Below are positions 1-7,922 of a stretch of DNA of 64,000 bases, in pieces. The position numbers were made by a program, and so were the translations under genes. Each line of letters opens with the position of its first letter. The first letter of the stretch is position 1. Source of the DNA: a virus. The notes under the pieces were generated by a model. That model made no database searches. It saw only the letters and a program-made list of their open reading frames with translations, and had not been told where the DNA came from. The stretch lies in the IMG/VR virus record IMGVR_UViG_3300042197_002147, positions 92,712 to 156,711 of that record. One strand, 5' to 3'.

Positions 1-2
1 CC

Positions 3-470
3 GAAGATAGCAATGTATTTGATCAAGCAGAAATGGATTGCGTTTTTACATCTCCTCCATACTACTCCACTGAACTTTACAATAAGGGAGGGGAGAAAGA
101 AGAAAATCAATCATGGCATCGTTACCCTGATTATAGCGATTGGTTAAACAAATTTTATCTACCAGTGATGAAACGAGCATATGATTGTCTTTCTTGGCGT
201 GGCATGATGATGATTAATATCATGGATCCAACAATAAAAGGAAAGCGTTATAGAACTTGTGATGAAATGGTAGATTATATCACATCAATTGGTGGTAATT
301 TTATTGGTCAGATTGGGATGAAGATAAAGCAAAGACCAAAGAAGATGGAAAAGGAAGAATTGTTGGAACATTTGGCAGCAGATTTTATTGAAAATATTTG
401 GTGTTTTTCAAAAACACAATATAAGTGGATACAAAAGAAGAGAGCAACGCTCGAAGATTTAATGGAGTAA
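3..470 (+). CDS. DNA amino-methyltransferase, C-terminal part (5' end outside window)
   Basis: The frame is open to the left edge, so the true start is outside the window. The visible part carries T-S-P-P-Y-Y close to its left end; SPPY/DPPY is catalytic motif IV of SAM-dependent N6-adenine/N4-cytosine DNA methyltransferases. It is followed by a W-H-R-Y-P-x-Y-x-x-W-L segment and a M-I-N-I-M-D strand typical of the same fold. The SAM-binding FxGxG motif is not visible in this portion and may lie upstream. Likely role is modification of phage DNA, for example against host restriction. Target specificity cannot be read. The next gene starts 4 bp after its stop. Confidence 0.75.
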   Translation, partial: EDSNVFDQAEMDCVFTSPPYYSTELYNKGGEKEENQSWHRYPDYSDWLNKFYLPVMKRAYDCLSWRGMMMINIMDPTIKGKRYRTCDEMVDYITSIGGNFIGQIGMKIKQRPKKMEKEELLEHLAADFIENIWCFSKTQYKWIQKKRATLEDLME

Positions 471-474
471 TATT

Positions 475-828
475 ATGACAAGAGATGAATTATTGGCTTA
501 TCATTCGGAATTGTGTGCAGATGCAAAGGCATTAATGAGTTTAAAAAATAAAGATTATGCTGGAAACGAAGGCATAGAACCATTTGCAAATTTTACAAGA
601 GTAGAGGCAATGGGCATTTGCAAAACAGAACAAGGATTTATGGTCAGACTCACCGATAAGATGAGTCGTCTTTCTTCCTTTATTCGTGCAGGAAAAATGC
701 ACATAAAGGACGAATCGTTCAAAGACACTTGCATTGATGTAATCAACTATATGGTTCTTCTTGCCGCATATTTAAAAGATAAAGAGCAATCTGACAAGAA
801 TAATATTGGTACAACAAATAAATCTTGA
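475..828 (+). CDS. DUF1599/Nmad1-like small protein (MazG-like)
   Basis: A 117-residue protein with the pattern KNKDYAG...PFANF...RLTDKMSRL...DESFKDTCIDVINY..LL..YL. This arrangement of acidic and basic residues is characteristic of the DUF1599 family (called nucleotide-modification-associated domain 1), which has an all-alpha MazG-like fold. Such proteins are common in phages beside nucleotide-metabolism genes and are thought to act on nucleotides, but the reaction here is not established. It lies between a DNA methyltransferase and the DNA polymerase. Its 3' end contains the promoter of the polymerase gene. Family assignment is by eye. Confidence 0.6.
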   Translation: MTRDELLAYHSELCADAKALMSLKNKDYAGNEGIEPFANFTRVEAMGICKTEQGFMVRLTDKMSRLSSFIRAGKMHIKDESFKDTCIDVINYMVLLAAYLKDKEQSDKNNIGTTNKS

Positions 829-834
829 TATAAT
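806..834 (+). promoter_or_regulatory. Host-type promoter for DNA polymerase part A
   Basis: TTGGTA, 17 bp spacer, TATAAT (829-834). The -10 box ends 7 nt before the ATG at 842, so the transcript would start at or next to the start codon. The -35 box is a weak match; the -10 box is perfect. Confidence 0.5.
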
Positions 835-841
835 AACTTTC

Positions 842-2320
842 ATGTCTTTTTATACTAGTGTATTTTCTTATGGTAACAAAATTCTTTACAGAGAACGAAA
901 CGAAAAGGGTTCTGTAAAGGATGAAATTTATTTCAAACCATGTCTTTATGTAAATACTGACAAAGAAACAAAGTATAAAAGCATTTATGGTAAAAGTCTT
1001 GAGCGAGTAGAATTTGAAAGCAAAGACGATTACATGAAATTTATAGAAAGATACTCCGATGTGTCTGGCTTTGAAATACATGGTGAGATGCAGGCGGAGT
1101 ATCAATTTATCAGAAACAAGTATGGAGACATAAAACCAAATTTTGATCTTCTTGATATTGCTTATATTGATATCGAAACTACTTGTGATGTTGGTTTTCC
1201 AAAGATAAACCAACCTGAAGAAAAAATACTTGCAATTACCATCAGTAGAAAGAATGAAGAACCTGTTGTTTTTTGTCTTGGTGATTATATTGCAAAAAAT
1301 AACGAAACAGTATTTACATTTGATAATGAAGATAATCTTCTGTATAAGTTTTTAGAGCACTATTCAACAAGATGCCCAGATATCATCAGTGGATGGAATG
1401 TTAGATTTTTTGATATTCCTTATCTTTATAACAGAATGAGAATGCTTTTGGGGGAAAAAATTGCGAAGAAACTTTCGCCTTGGAACATTATCAAGGAAAA
1501 GAAGGTTCTTCGGAAGAAAACAGGTCAGGAAGAAACTGTGTTTGAAATTGTTGGTGTTGCTACTTTGGACTATATGGAACTTTATCAAACATTTACATAT
1601 GTCAATAGAGAATCATATAGTTTAAATTACATTTCATACATAGAATTGGGGGAGAAAAAACTTGATTATACTGAATACGAGAGCATTCAAGAATTTTATC
1701 AAAAGAACTTCCAAAAGTTTATTGAATATAACATCAAAGATGTCAAATTGGTTGAACAGCTTGACGATAAGCTCCAACTGATGAAGTTGGCAGTTTCTCT
1801 TGCCTATTCTGCCGGAGTGAATTTTAATGATGTATTTTCTCAAGTAAAAACTTGGGATGTTATTATTTACAATTATCTGGCAAAAAGAAACATTATCATT
1901 CCTTCCAAAAAGAAATCAAGAAAAGACGAACAATACATTGGTGCATATGTAAAGGAACCAATAGTTGGTATGCATAAGTGGGTTGTTTCTTTCGATCTTA
2001 ATAGTCTTTATCCACATCTGATTATGCAATATAACATTTCTCCAGAAACACTTACGGCAGATGGTATGCGTGGGACAGTTTCGCCAGATGGAGTTTTGAA
2101 AAATGGTTTAGTATCAAATGGTTATTTGAAGGAAAACAAAGAAAAAGATTTATCAACTGCCGCAAATGGTACGACATATGTAAAGAATCGCCGCGGATTT
2201 TTGCCAGATTTGATGAATGAAATGTACAAAGATCGTAAAATGTACAAATCAAAAATGATTGAGGCAGAAAAACAACTTGAGGCAGTTAATAATGAGTTAA
2301 AGCAAAGAGGTATTGGTTGA
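842..2320 (+). CDS. 43A: DNA polymerase gp43, N-terminal part (exonuclease and start of palm)
   Basis: N-terminal half of a T4-type family B replicative polymerase. The start at 842 gives MSFYTSVFSYGNKI, matching the opening strand of T4 gp43; an upstream in-frame start overlaps the previous gene. Visible 3'-5' exonuclease motifs are Exo I (Y-I-D-I-E-T), Exo II (G-W-N-V-R-F-F-D-I-P-Y) and Exo III (Y-N-I-K-D-V-K-L-V). Polymerase motif A follows (F-D-L-N-S-L-Y-P-H). The protein ends in the fingers region after a lysine-rich helix. Motifs B and C are missing and are found in the separate gene at 6798-7913, so the two products must associate to form an active enzyme. Similar 43A/43B splits are known in some Aeromonas T4-like phages. 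Confidence 0.93.
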   Translation: MSFYTSVFSYGNKILYRERNEKGSVKDEIYFKPCLYVNTDKETKYKSIYGKSLERVEFESKDDYMKFIERYSDVSGFEIHGEMQAEYQFIRNKYGDIKPNFDLLDIAYIDIETTCDVGFPKINQPEEKILAITISRKNEEPVVFCLGDYIAKNNETVFTFDNEDNLLYKFLEHYSTRCPDIISGWNVRFFDIPYLYNRMRMLLGEKIAKKLSPWNIIKEKKVLRKKTGQEETVFEIVGVATLDYMELYQTFTYVNRESYSLNYISYIELGEKKLDYTEYESIQEFYQKNFQKFIEYNIKDVKLVEQLDDKLQLMKLAVSLAYSAGVNFNDVFSQVKTWDVIIYNYLAKRNIIIPSKKKSRKDEQYIGAYVKEPIVGMHKWVVSFDLNSLYPHLIMQYNISPETLTADGMRGTVSPDGVLKNGLVSNGYLKENKEKDLSTAANGTTYVKNRRGFLPDLMNEMYKDRKMYKSKMIEAEKQLEAVNNELKQRGIG

Positions 2321-2345
2321 CATAAATAAAATGTCGTGATATACT
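2317..2345 (+). promoter_or_regulatory. Host-type promoter, leaderless, for SpoU methyltransferase
   Basis: TTGACA (2317-2322), 17 bp spacer, TATACT (2340-2345). The -35 box overlaps the stop codon of the polymerase part A. Only 7 nt separate the -10 box from the ATG at 2353, and no Shine-Dalgarno site can fit. Confidence 0.75.
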
Positions 2346-2352
2346 TCTCTTT

Positions 2353-2904
2353 ATGGAAACGAGAAACATCATTGACCATTACCATTATTGGAACCATGAT
2401 GCAATACTTGCCGATCTGGATACGAAAAGAAATAATTTTACTGTCTGCTGTTGTAATGTTGGAAACGACTTTAATATTGCAACAATTATTCGGAACGCAA
2501 ATGCCTTTCTTTCTAAAGAAGTTTGGATTTATGGCCGAAAGCAATATGACAGGCGCGGAACAGTAGGAACACACCTTTACACTAAGTTTAGGCATGTAAA
2601 GGAAATTGAAAGTCTCACTAATCAAATTGAAAATCTAAAGCAGACTTATAACTGCGTTAAAGTAATAGGAGTAGATAATGTTACTGATGGAACAAGAATT
2701 TGCTTGCCAATTGACTACTACACTTGGGATTCTGAGTGTCACCATCTCATAATTTTTGGTCAAGAACAAATTGGAATTCCAAAAGAAGTTCTTGACATTT
2801 GCGATGATGTTGTCTATATTAGACAACTCGGTTCGGTAAGAAGTTTGAATGTTGGTACTGCAAGTGGAATTGTGATGTACGATTATTGTAGTAAAGTTCT
2901 TTGA
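2353..2904 (+). CDS. SpoU/TrmH-family RNA 2'-O-methyltransferase
   Basis: A 183-residue SPOUT-class enzyme, predicted to methylate a ribose 2'-OH in tRNA or rRNA using SAM. All three SpoU motifs are visible: motif 1 (F-N-I-A-T-I-I-R-N-A-N-A), motif 2 (F-G-Q-E-Q-I-G-I-P-K-E-V-L) and motif 3 (R-S-L-N-V-G-T-A-S-G-I-V). The catalytic arginine of motif 1 and the knot-forming SLNV are intact. It is preceded by a leaderless promoter and followed after 7 nt by a tRNA cluster, which suggests that its substrate may be the phage tRNAs. It sits inside the interval that splits the DNA polymerase gene. Confidence 0.9.
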   Translation: METRNIIDHYHYWNHDAILADLDTKRNNFTVCCCNVGNDFNIATIIRNANAFLSKEVWIYGRKQYDRRGTVGTHLYTKFRHVKEIESLTNQIENLKQTYNCVKVIGVDNVTDGTRICLPIDYYTWDSECHHLIIFGQEQIGIPKEVLDICDDVVYIRQLGSVRSLNVGTASGIVMYDYCSKVL

Positions 2905-2911
2905 TATTTTG

Positions 2912-2994
2912 GCCTCGGTGGCGGAACAGGCAGACGCAATAGATTCAAAATCTGTCGTCCTATGGACATGAGGGTTCGATTCCCTCCTGAGGCA
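2912..2994 (+). tRNA. tRNA-Leu(CAA)
   Basis: Acceptor stem GCCTCGG/CTGAGGC, anticodon loop TTCAAAA (anticodon CAA), long type II variable arm, T-arm GAGGG/CCCTC with TTCGATT loop, discriminator A. CCA is not encoded. It decodes UUG. Confidence 0.93.
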
Positions 2995-2995
2995 C

Positions 2996-3066
2996 TGCCT
3001 TGTGGTGAAATGGTATCACAGGAGACTTTGAATCTCTTTTTCTTGGTTCGAGTCCAAGCGAGGCAA
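2996..3066 (+). tRNA. tRNA-Gln(TTG)
   Basis: Acceptor stem TGCCTTG/CGAGGCA, anticodon loop CTTTGAA (anticodon TTG), T-loop TTCGAGT, discriminator A. One nucleotide separates it from the preceding tRNA. It decodes CAA. CCA is not encoded. Confidence 0.92.
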
Positions 3067-3070
3067 TTTT

Positions 3071-3144
3071 GGCGCGGTAGACCAATCGGCAGAGTCGATA
3101 GACTTAAAATCTGTGTAGTGTGGGTTCGAGTCCCACCCGCGCTA
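3071..3144 (+). tRNA. tRNA with TAA anticodon (Leu codon UUA), short variable arm
   Basis: Acceptor GGCGCGG/CCGCGCT, anticodon loop CTTAAAA (anticodon TAA), T-arm GTGGG/CCCAC with TTCGAGT loop, discriminator A. The anticodon reads the Leu codon UUA. The variable region is only about 5 nt, where bacterial Leu tRNAs have a long type II arm, as the nearby Leu(CAA) does. Amino-acid identity is therefore less certain than the gene call. Confidence 0.85.
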
Positions 3145-3151
3145 TTTAAAT

Positions 3152-3295
3152 GTACGGTGTCTGTTAAGCAGACTAGGACAATCGGCTGGCCAGCGGTTTG
3201 TCTGAAAAAACAGAGTTTGAGGTCCAATAAACGGGTAAGCGAGGGTCGTAGACCTCACCTCATACGGTTGAATGGATGCAAGTTCCTCGCCGTAC
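3152..3295 (+). ncRNA. Unrecognised structured RNA candidate inside the tRNA cluster
   Basis: A 144-nt non-coding stretch between two tRNA genes with nested and side-by-side pairings: closing stem GTACGG (3152-3157) with CCGTAC (3290-3295), hairpin GTCTG/CAGAC near 3160-3174, GACAA/TTGTC enclosing CTGG/CCAG, TCTG(A6)CAGA, GAGGTC/GACCTC, and a tight GGTC-GTA-GACC hairpin. GCGAGG (3239-3244) can alternatively pair with CCTCGC (3285-3290). It lacks a TTCGA T-loop and an anticodon arm, so it is not an ordinary tRNA. It has no coding frame of note. I do not recognise the family. Confidence 0.4.
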
Positions 3296-3303
3296 TAAAT
3301 ATT

Positions 3304-3375
3304 GCGGATGTAACTCAATGGTAGAGTGCTAGCCTTCCAAGCTTGCTGTTGAGGGTTCGAGTCCCTTCATCCGCT
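3304..3375 (+). tRNA. tRNA-Gly(TCC)
   Basis: Acceptor GCGGATG/CATCCGC, anticodon loop CTTCCAA (anticodon TCC), T-arm GAGGG/CCCTT with TTCGAGT loop, discriminator T. It decodes GGA. Confidence 0.92.
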
Positions 3376-3397
3376 TTGAAGTAATAGGATAATTGAT

Positions 3398-4195
3398 ATG
3401 AATAAAGATAAAACTATAATTAGATGGATGTTAGAAGAAAATCCCGAAGGAAAATGTCCTTATATTGTATCTTTACCGGGAAAAAAAAGAGAATGGATGG
3501 ATGTCAACAATGGTCATGCATATCGTTGCTTGCCTTTAAGTGTTGCAAATAGTTTTGGTTGGGAAATTTTAAATCCAATATCTTTTAGCGCAACATGGAA
3601 TGGAAATATTGGAAATCAAAATGCCATTAAATTTGATTTCTGTGTAGAAAGTGAAGAAGATAATACCTTCATCAAAAAAAATAATATAAGTTCACACTTC
3701 GGAAATGGTATAATAACATTTTCGTATCTTGGATTTATTTTTAGAACATCCGAGGGGCACAACCTATTTGTAAAAGGTCCAACAAATCATTTTAAGCATG
3801 GCGCGCAAGCACTTGAGGCAATAGTTGAAACTGATTGGCTTCCTTATACATTTACATTGAATTGGAAACTGACAAAACCCAACGAAACTGTCCAGTTTTT
3901 TAAGGGAGAACCACTGGCTACAATTTTTCCAATTCCAAGATATTATCTTGAATCATTCGATGCAGTAGATCAAAGAGAAGATCCAAACTCTGATTTTGCA
4001 AAAGAACATAGAAGTTGGGCAAAAAAGAGAGAAGAAATTAAGTATAGTGAAAACTCTAATCATTCCCTATATACTAAGGGTATTCAGAGTATGGATTCAA
4101 AGAAAAAATTTGAAAACCATCAAAGATCAATAAATGCGTGTCCCTTCCATAGAAAGGAAATAGATAATGGAACAATTTCAAGCGAAAACAATTAA
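3398..4195 (+). CDS. DUF6065-like conserved protein
   Basis: A 265-residue protein of unknown function. The segment Y-R-C-L-P-L-S-V-A-N-S-F-G-W-E-I followed by A-T-W-N-G-N resembles the DUF6065 family, which often sits next to 2-oxoglutarate oxygenases in phage and bacterial genomes. The same arrangement is seen here: the next gene, an oxygenase, overlaps its last 29 bp. The C-terminus carries a C-P-F-H motif (N-A-C-P-F-H-R-K). A shared substrate with the oxygenase is plausible but unproven. Confidence 0.55.
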   Translation: MNKDKTIIRWMLEENPEGKCPYIVSLPGKKREWMDVNNGHAYRCLPLSVANSFGWEILNPISFSATWNGNIGNQNAIKFDFCVESEEDNTFIKKNNISSHFGNGIITFSYLGFIFRTSEGHNLFVKGPTNHFKHGAQALEAIVETDWLPYTFTLNWKLTKPNETVQFFKGEPLATIFPIPRYYLESFDAVDQREDPNSDFAKEHRSWAKKREEIKYSENSNHSLYTKGIQSMDSKKKFENHQRSINACPFHRKEIDNGTISSENN

Positions 4196-4736
4196 TGGAT
4201 TTTTAAGTAAGAGTGAATGTGAAACACTATTAAATTATGCAAAAACCACAGATATGTGGAAACCGATTCCAAATGATTTTTGGGACAAAAGAACTATAAA
4301 TTATAGAGATTTGCCAAAAAACATTAAAGAGTTGTGTGAAAAAATTATTTTAAGACTACAAACAACACTTCACAGTGAATATAATTTGGAAGAAAAAATA
4401 TATCCAGATACTATAGATGTTGTTCGTTGGTTTGATGGAATGAAACAAACTCCACACTGTGATGATATGTCTGATAATGAAGAACAGCATAAGAGATTTG
4501 GTGAAAGATATTTTGGTTGTGTAATTTATTTAAACGACGATTATCAGGGTGGTAAAACATACTACCCGGAACACAATTTCGAAATAACACCAAAAGCAGG
4601 AACAGTTGCAATGCATTTAGGCGATTGCAATCACAGACACGGTGTTACCGAACTAAAAGGAAATACTAGATATACTATTGCCAGTTTTTGGGGTTTCAAC
4701 AAAAACAAAGCTTTACCGGATATTGAATATGTCTAG
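4167..4736 (+). CDS. 2OG-Fe(II) oxygenase (prolyl-4-hydroxylase-like)
   Basis: A 189-residue double-stranded beta-helix oxygenase that would use 2-oxoglutarate, O2 and Fe(II) to hydroxylate a substrate. The iron ligands are visible as H-C-D (in Q-T-P-H-C-D-D) and a distal His (in G-D-C-N-H-R-H-G-V), and the 2-oxoglutarate-binding Arg follows in G-N-T-R-Y-T-I. Between them lies the typical C-V-I-Y-L-N-D-D-Y-x-G-G strand-turn. Such enzymes are common in T4-like phages and may modify proteins or nucleotides. The substrate is unknown. Its start overlaps the DUF6065-like gene, implying translational coupling. Confidence 0.85.
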   Translation: MEQFQAKTINGFLSKSECETLLNYAKTTDMWKPIPNDFWDKRTINYRDLPKNIKELCEKIILRLQTTLHSEYNLEEKIYPDTIDVVRWFDGMKQTPHCDDMSDNEEQHKRFGERYFGCVIYLNDDYQGGKTYYPEHNFEITPKAGTVAMHLGDCNHRHGVTELKGNTRYTIASFWGFNKNKALPDIEYV

Positions 4737-4857
4737 AGAACATTCTGCTGGAAAAGGTGATTCTTATCGTAAAGTAGATAAAAAACAATACGATAAAAAT
4801 TACGAAGCAATATTTGCCAAAACAAAAATAAAAACTTCAAAAAGGAAGAATAAGTAA
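4729..4857 (+). CDS. Small basic conserved phage protein (42 aa)
   Basis: A 42-residue lysine-rich protein starting M-S-R-E-H-S-A-G-K-G-D-S-Y-R and continuing D-K-K-Q-Y-D-K-N-Y-E-A-I-F. The GKGDxYR...DKKxYDxNYEAIF pattern recurs in short proteins of T4-like phages. It starts 8 bp inside the oxygenase gene and ends 8 bp before tRNA-Asn. Function unknown; a nucleic-acid-binding role would fit the charge. Confidence 0.6.
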   Translation: MSREHSAGKGDSYRKVDKKQYDKNYEAIFAKTKIKTSKRKNK

Positions 4858-4865
4858 TTAATTGT

Positions 4866-4938
4866 TCCTCTGTAGCTCAGTTGGTAGAGCAGAGAGCTGT
4901 TAACTCTCGGGTCACTGGTTCGAATCCAGTCGGAGGAG
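4866..4938 (+). tRNA. tRNA-Asn(GTT)
   Basis: Acceptor TCCTCTG/CGGAGGA, anticodon loop CTGTTAA (anticodon GTT), T-loop TTCGAAT, discriminator G. The 3' acceptor strand GGAGGA also lies 7 nt upstream of the next start codon, where it could act as a Shine-Dalgarno site. Confidence 0.93.
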
Positions 4939-4943
4939 TTTGT

Positions 4944-5277
<334 letters not shown>

Positions 5278-5280
5278 TTT

Positions 5281-5973
5281 ATGAAAAACAATTTGTTTGT
5301 GGATAAAGAATGGGAATTTTTGTTAATTGATAATATTTGTAAAACAATTAGACAAAAATTTACAACAAAAAATGTTGGCATTTTGCAACTAAGTTATGAG
5401 TACTCTGGATTAATGGCTCAATTGGTTGCACACAAGTTGTCAACAAAAAATGAACCACTAGATATAGAACCAATTAATATTCCATACACAAATGAGTTTG
5501 ATGTAGTGATACATCCAAATCATTTAGATCCTTATGAAAATTTAATAGTATTGGATTCGGGGTGTCTTTCTGGTAATAATTTTAAAAAAGTAGAAAAAAT
5601 ATTATTAGATTATGGTTTTAGTAGAAATAATTTATTTTTTACTTGCGTTGCGAGTGATTTAAATTCAATATTTGTTCCAGATTATTGTCCTTTGTGGTTT
5701 AATGGAACAAAAGACATGATTCATTTTTGGTGGGAAACAAAAACAAATAAATTTGAAAGGAATAAAATGCAAAACTACACGCCTGGTCAGGGATATAAAG
5801 ATGGTTACAGAGATCGTGAAGAAGGAAAAGCAAATATGGCTGCCGTCGGTCGTGTGACAGAAAACCATGTTTATTGGGATGAATATAATCTCGGATGGTC
5901 TGAGGCGGATAGAAGAATTATTGACGAAGCAAGAAATAACACTAGCACCGGCAAGAAATTTTTGGTAGACTAA
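5281..5973 (+). CDS. Possible phosphoribosyltransferase-like protein
   Basis: A 230-residue protein starting 3 nt after tRNA-Pro. A hydrophobic strand followed by L-D-S-G-C-L-S-G-N-N-F resembles the PRPP-binding loop of phosphoribosyltransferases, and the preceding V-V-I-H-P-N-H strand and alternating helices fit a Rossmann-like domain. The acidic pair usually seen in that loop is only partly present, so the protein may be degenerate or unrelated. The C-terminal 60 residues (G-Q-G-Y-K-D-G-Y-R-D-R-E-E-G) form a separate basic segment. Low confidence in function, good confidence that it is a gene. Confidence 0.45.
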   Translation: MKNNLFVDKEWEFLLIDNICKTIRQKFTTKNVGILQLSYEYSGLMAQLVAHKLSTKNEPLDIEPINIPYTNEFDVVIHPNHLDPYENLIVLDSGCLSGNNFKKVEKILLDYGFSRNNLFFTCVASDLNSIFVPDYCPLWFNGTKDMIHFWWETKTNKFERNKMQNYTPGQGYKDGYRDREEGKANMAAVGRVTENHVYWDEYNLGWSEADRRIIDEARNNTSTGKKFLVD

Positions 5974-5977
5974 GTAC

Positions 5978-6574
5978 ATGATTTGGTTTACAAGCGACAC
6001 ACACTTCAGTCACAACAATATTCTTCACTATACAAACAGAGAACAATATTTTAAAAATGTGAACGAGATGAATAAGGCGCTTATTCACAATATAAATGAT
6101 TGTGTTTCCAAAAAAGACACACTATATCATTTGGGTGATATTTCTTTAGGTAAGGGAAAACACTGGACATCCAGTATTAATAATATTTTTTCTAACATAA
6201 AGTGTGAAAATGTTCACATTGTGCTTGGAAATCATGATCCTTCGATTCGTTCAGATCATGTTAATAATAAGAATTTTAAGTCAATACAACACTATCTTGA
6301 AATAAATATTGGTGGTTATGTGGCAAAGGCACTTAAAAAATTCAATGTATGCATGTATCACTACCCGATGACTACATGGAACAAAAAATGTCCGATACAT
6401 CTTCATGGACATTGCCATGGAAAATTGGGTTTTGTTACTTCCCCGTATAAAGAGGGTTATATTCGTTATGATGTTGGTGTTGATTCTGAGGGCCTAAATT
6501 ATAGACCAATTTCAATAGTTCAACTGATGAGTCACTATACAAGTCAAATACCAAAGGATAACGAAAATGTTTGA
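5978..6574 (+). CDS. Calcineurin-like metallophosphoesterase
   Basis: A 198-residue metal-dependent phosphoesterase. All core motifs are present: S-D-T-H-F-S-H-N (GDxH-type), L-G-D-I-S (GDxx), L-G-N-H-D-P (GNHD), a metal-binding His in Y-H-Y-P, and H-G-H-C-H-G (GHxH). This fold binds two metals and hydrolyses phosphomonoesters or phosphodiesters, including cyclic nucleotides or nucleic-acid ends. The closest architecture is the small YfcE/MJ0936-like group. The gene begins 4 bp after its neighbour and overlaps the next start by 8 bp. Confidence 0.88.
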   Translation: MIWFTSDTHFSHNNILHYTNREQYFKNVNEMNKALIHNINDCVSKKDTLYHLGDISLGKGKHWTSSINNIFSNIKCENVHIVLGNHDPSIRSDHVNNKNFKSIQHYLEINIGGYVAKALKKFNVCMYHYPMTTWNKKCPIHLHGHCHGKLGFVTSPYKEGYIRYDVGVDSEGLNYRPISIVQLMSHYTSQIPKDNENV

Positions 6575-6770
6575 AACTGCACAAATTATTCTAACATCTG
6601 CTGTTTGTTATGGAATTTATAAAATAGCTTATGAAAGAGGTTATGATGCAGGACATCATATTGGTTTTACTGCCGGATTATGGAAAAGTTCTGAGAGAAA
6701 AAATATTCAAAAACAAATAGTAAGACCATCAATAAGAAAAGTAGAAAAACAATATAGTTTGGTTGACTAA
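6567..6770 (+). CDS. Small protein with N-terminal membrane helix
   Basis: A 67-residue protein with a hydrophobic segment at residues 5-20 (A-Q-I-I-L-T-S-A-V-C-Y-G) and a basic C-terminal tail, suggesting a single-pass inner-membrane protein. It contains Y-E-R-G-Y-D-A-G-H-H-I-G-F. Its 3' end overlaps the promoter of the downstream polymerase gene. Function unknown. Confidence 0.5.
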   Translation: MFETAQIILTSAVCYGIYKIAYERGYDAGHHIGFTAGLWKSSERKNIQKQIVRPSIRKVEKQYSLVD

Positions 6771-6791
6771 TATATTTGTTTGTGTTAAAAT
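6763..6791 (+). promoter_or_regulatory. Host-type promoter, leaderless, for DNA polymerase part B
   Basis: TTGACT (6763-6768), 17 bp spacer, TAAAAT (6786-6791). Six nucleotides separate the -10 box from the ATG at 6798. Confidence 0.72.
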
Positions 6792-6797
6792 ACATTT

Positions 6798-7913
6798 ATG
6801 AACTTGCGTGAACTAACAGACAAACAACTGTTGGATCTTAAGCGTAAACTGGAATATGATATCTCGGAATATCACAACTTTCAGTTGGTTAAAAAGATTC
6901 AATTAAATTCTGCATATGGTGCAATTGGTAATGAATTTTTTCGTTACTATAGCACAGAGATTGCAGAGGCAATTACCCTGTCGGGACAGCTTTCGATTCA
7001 GTTTATTATGAACGAATTGAATGCTTTTGTTAACAAAACTCTAGAAACAAAGGACATTGATTATGTCATTGCATCAGATACTGATTCTGTTTATCTCAAT
7101 TTATCTGGGTTCGTTGATAAGTTCATCTCTAAGCAAAAGTCAACACAAGATGTTGTTGCCTTACTCGACTACCTCTGCGAGAATGTCATTTCTCCTTTCA
7201 TTAAGAAAAGGTATGATGAACTTGCTCAAAAGATGAATGCATATGAAAATAAAATGGCAATGGGTCGTGAAGTTATTGCCGACAAGGGAATCTGGACTGC
7301 CAAGAAGCGTTATATGTTAAATGTGTGGGACAGCGAAGGTGTTCGTTATACTAAACCAAAACTCAAAATTAAGGGTATTGAAACCACACGAAGTTCTACG
7401 CCAGAAATAATTCGAGAACATCTCAAAACCGCAATTGATATTATTCTAAACAAAGATGAGGATGCTCTAATAGAATTTACTGATAAGGTTAAATTGGAGT
7501 TTTTCTCTCAACCAGTAGAAAAAATTGCATTCCCACGAAGCGTAAATGGATTGGATAAGTATAAAGACAATTATTATATCTACAAGAAGTCAACTCCAAT
7601 TCATGTGAAAGCGGCATTAATTTATAACTTTCACATAAAAAAGAATGGATTGGAAAAGAAATACAAACTAATCAATGAAGGTGATAAAATCAAATACTTT
7701 CATTTGAAGAAACCAAATCCATTTGGTGGTGTTAAGGGCGAAGATCATGTTGTTGCATTTTCTACTTCTATGCCAAAGGAGTTTAATTTAGAAGCATATG
7801 TAGATTACGCAACACAATTTGAAAAATCATTTCTTGATCCACTTTCAAATATACTAAATGTAATTGGTTGGAATTACGAAAAGAAAAATACACTTGAGAG
7901 CTTATTTTCATAA
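6798..7913 (+). CDS. 43B: DNA polymerase gp43, C-terminal part (fingers, palm, thumb)
   Basis: C-terminal half of the split family B polymerase. Polymerase motif B is visible as K-I-Q-L-N-S-A-Y-G-A-I-G-N, with the KxY/NSxYG signature, and motif C as A-S-D-T-D-S-V-Y, which holds the catalytic aspartates. A downstream K-R-Y segment (A-K-K-R-Y-M-L) corresponds to the conserved KKRY of the thumb. It begins with a helix equivalent to the fingers region where the N-terminal half stops, so the break lies between motifs A and B. It has its own promoter and is followed by uvsX after 9 bp. Confidence 0.93.
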   Translation: MNLRELTDKQLLDLKRKLEYDISEYHNFQLVKKIQLNSAYGAIGNEFFRYYSTEIAEAITLSGQLSIQFIMNELNAFVNKTLETKDIDYVIASDTDSVYLNLSGFVDKFISKQKSTQDVVALLDYLCENVISPFIKKRYDELAQKMNAYENKMAMGREVIADKGIWTAKKRYMLNVWDSEGVRYTKPKLKIKGIETTRSSTPEIIREHLKTAIDIILNKDEDALIEFTDKVKLEFFSQPVEKIAFPRSVNGLDKYKDNYYIYKKSTPIHVKAALIYNFHIKKNGLEKKYKLINEGDKIKYFHLKKPNPFGGVKGEDHVVAFSTSMPKEFNLEAYVDYATQFEKSFLDPLSNILNVIGWNYEKKNTLESLFS

Positions 7914-7922
7914 GGAGAAATT

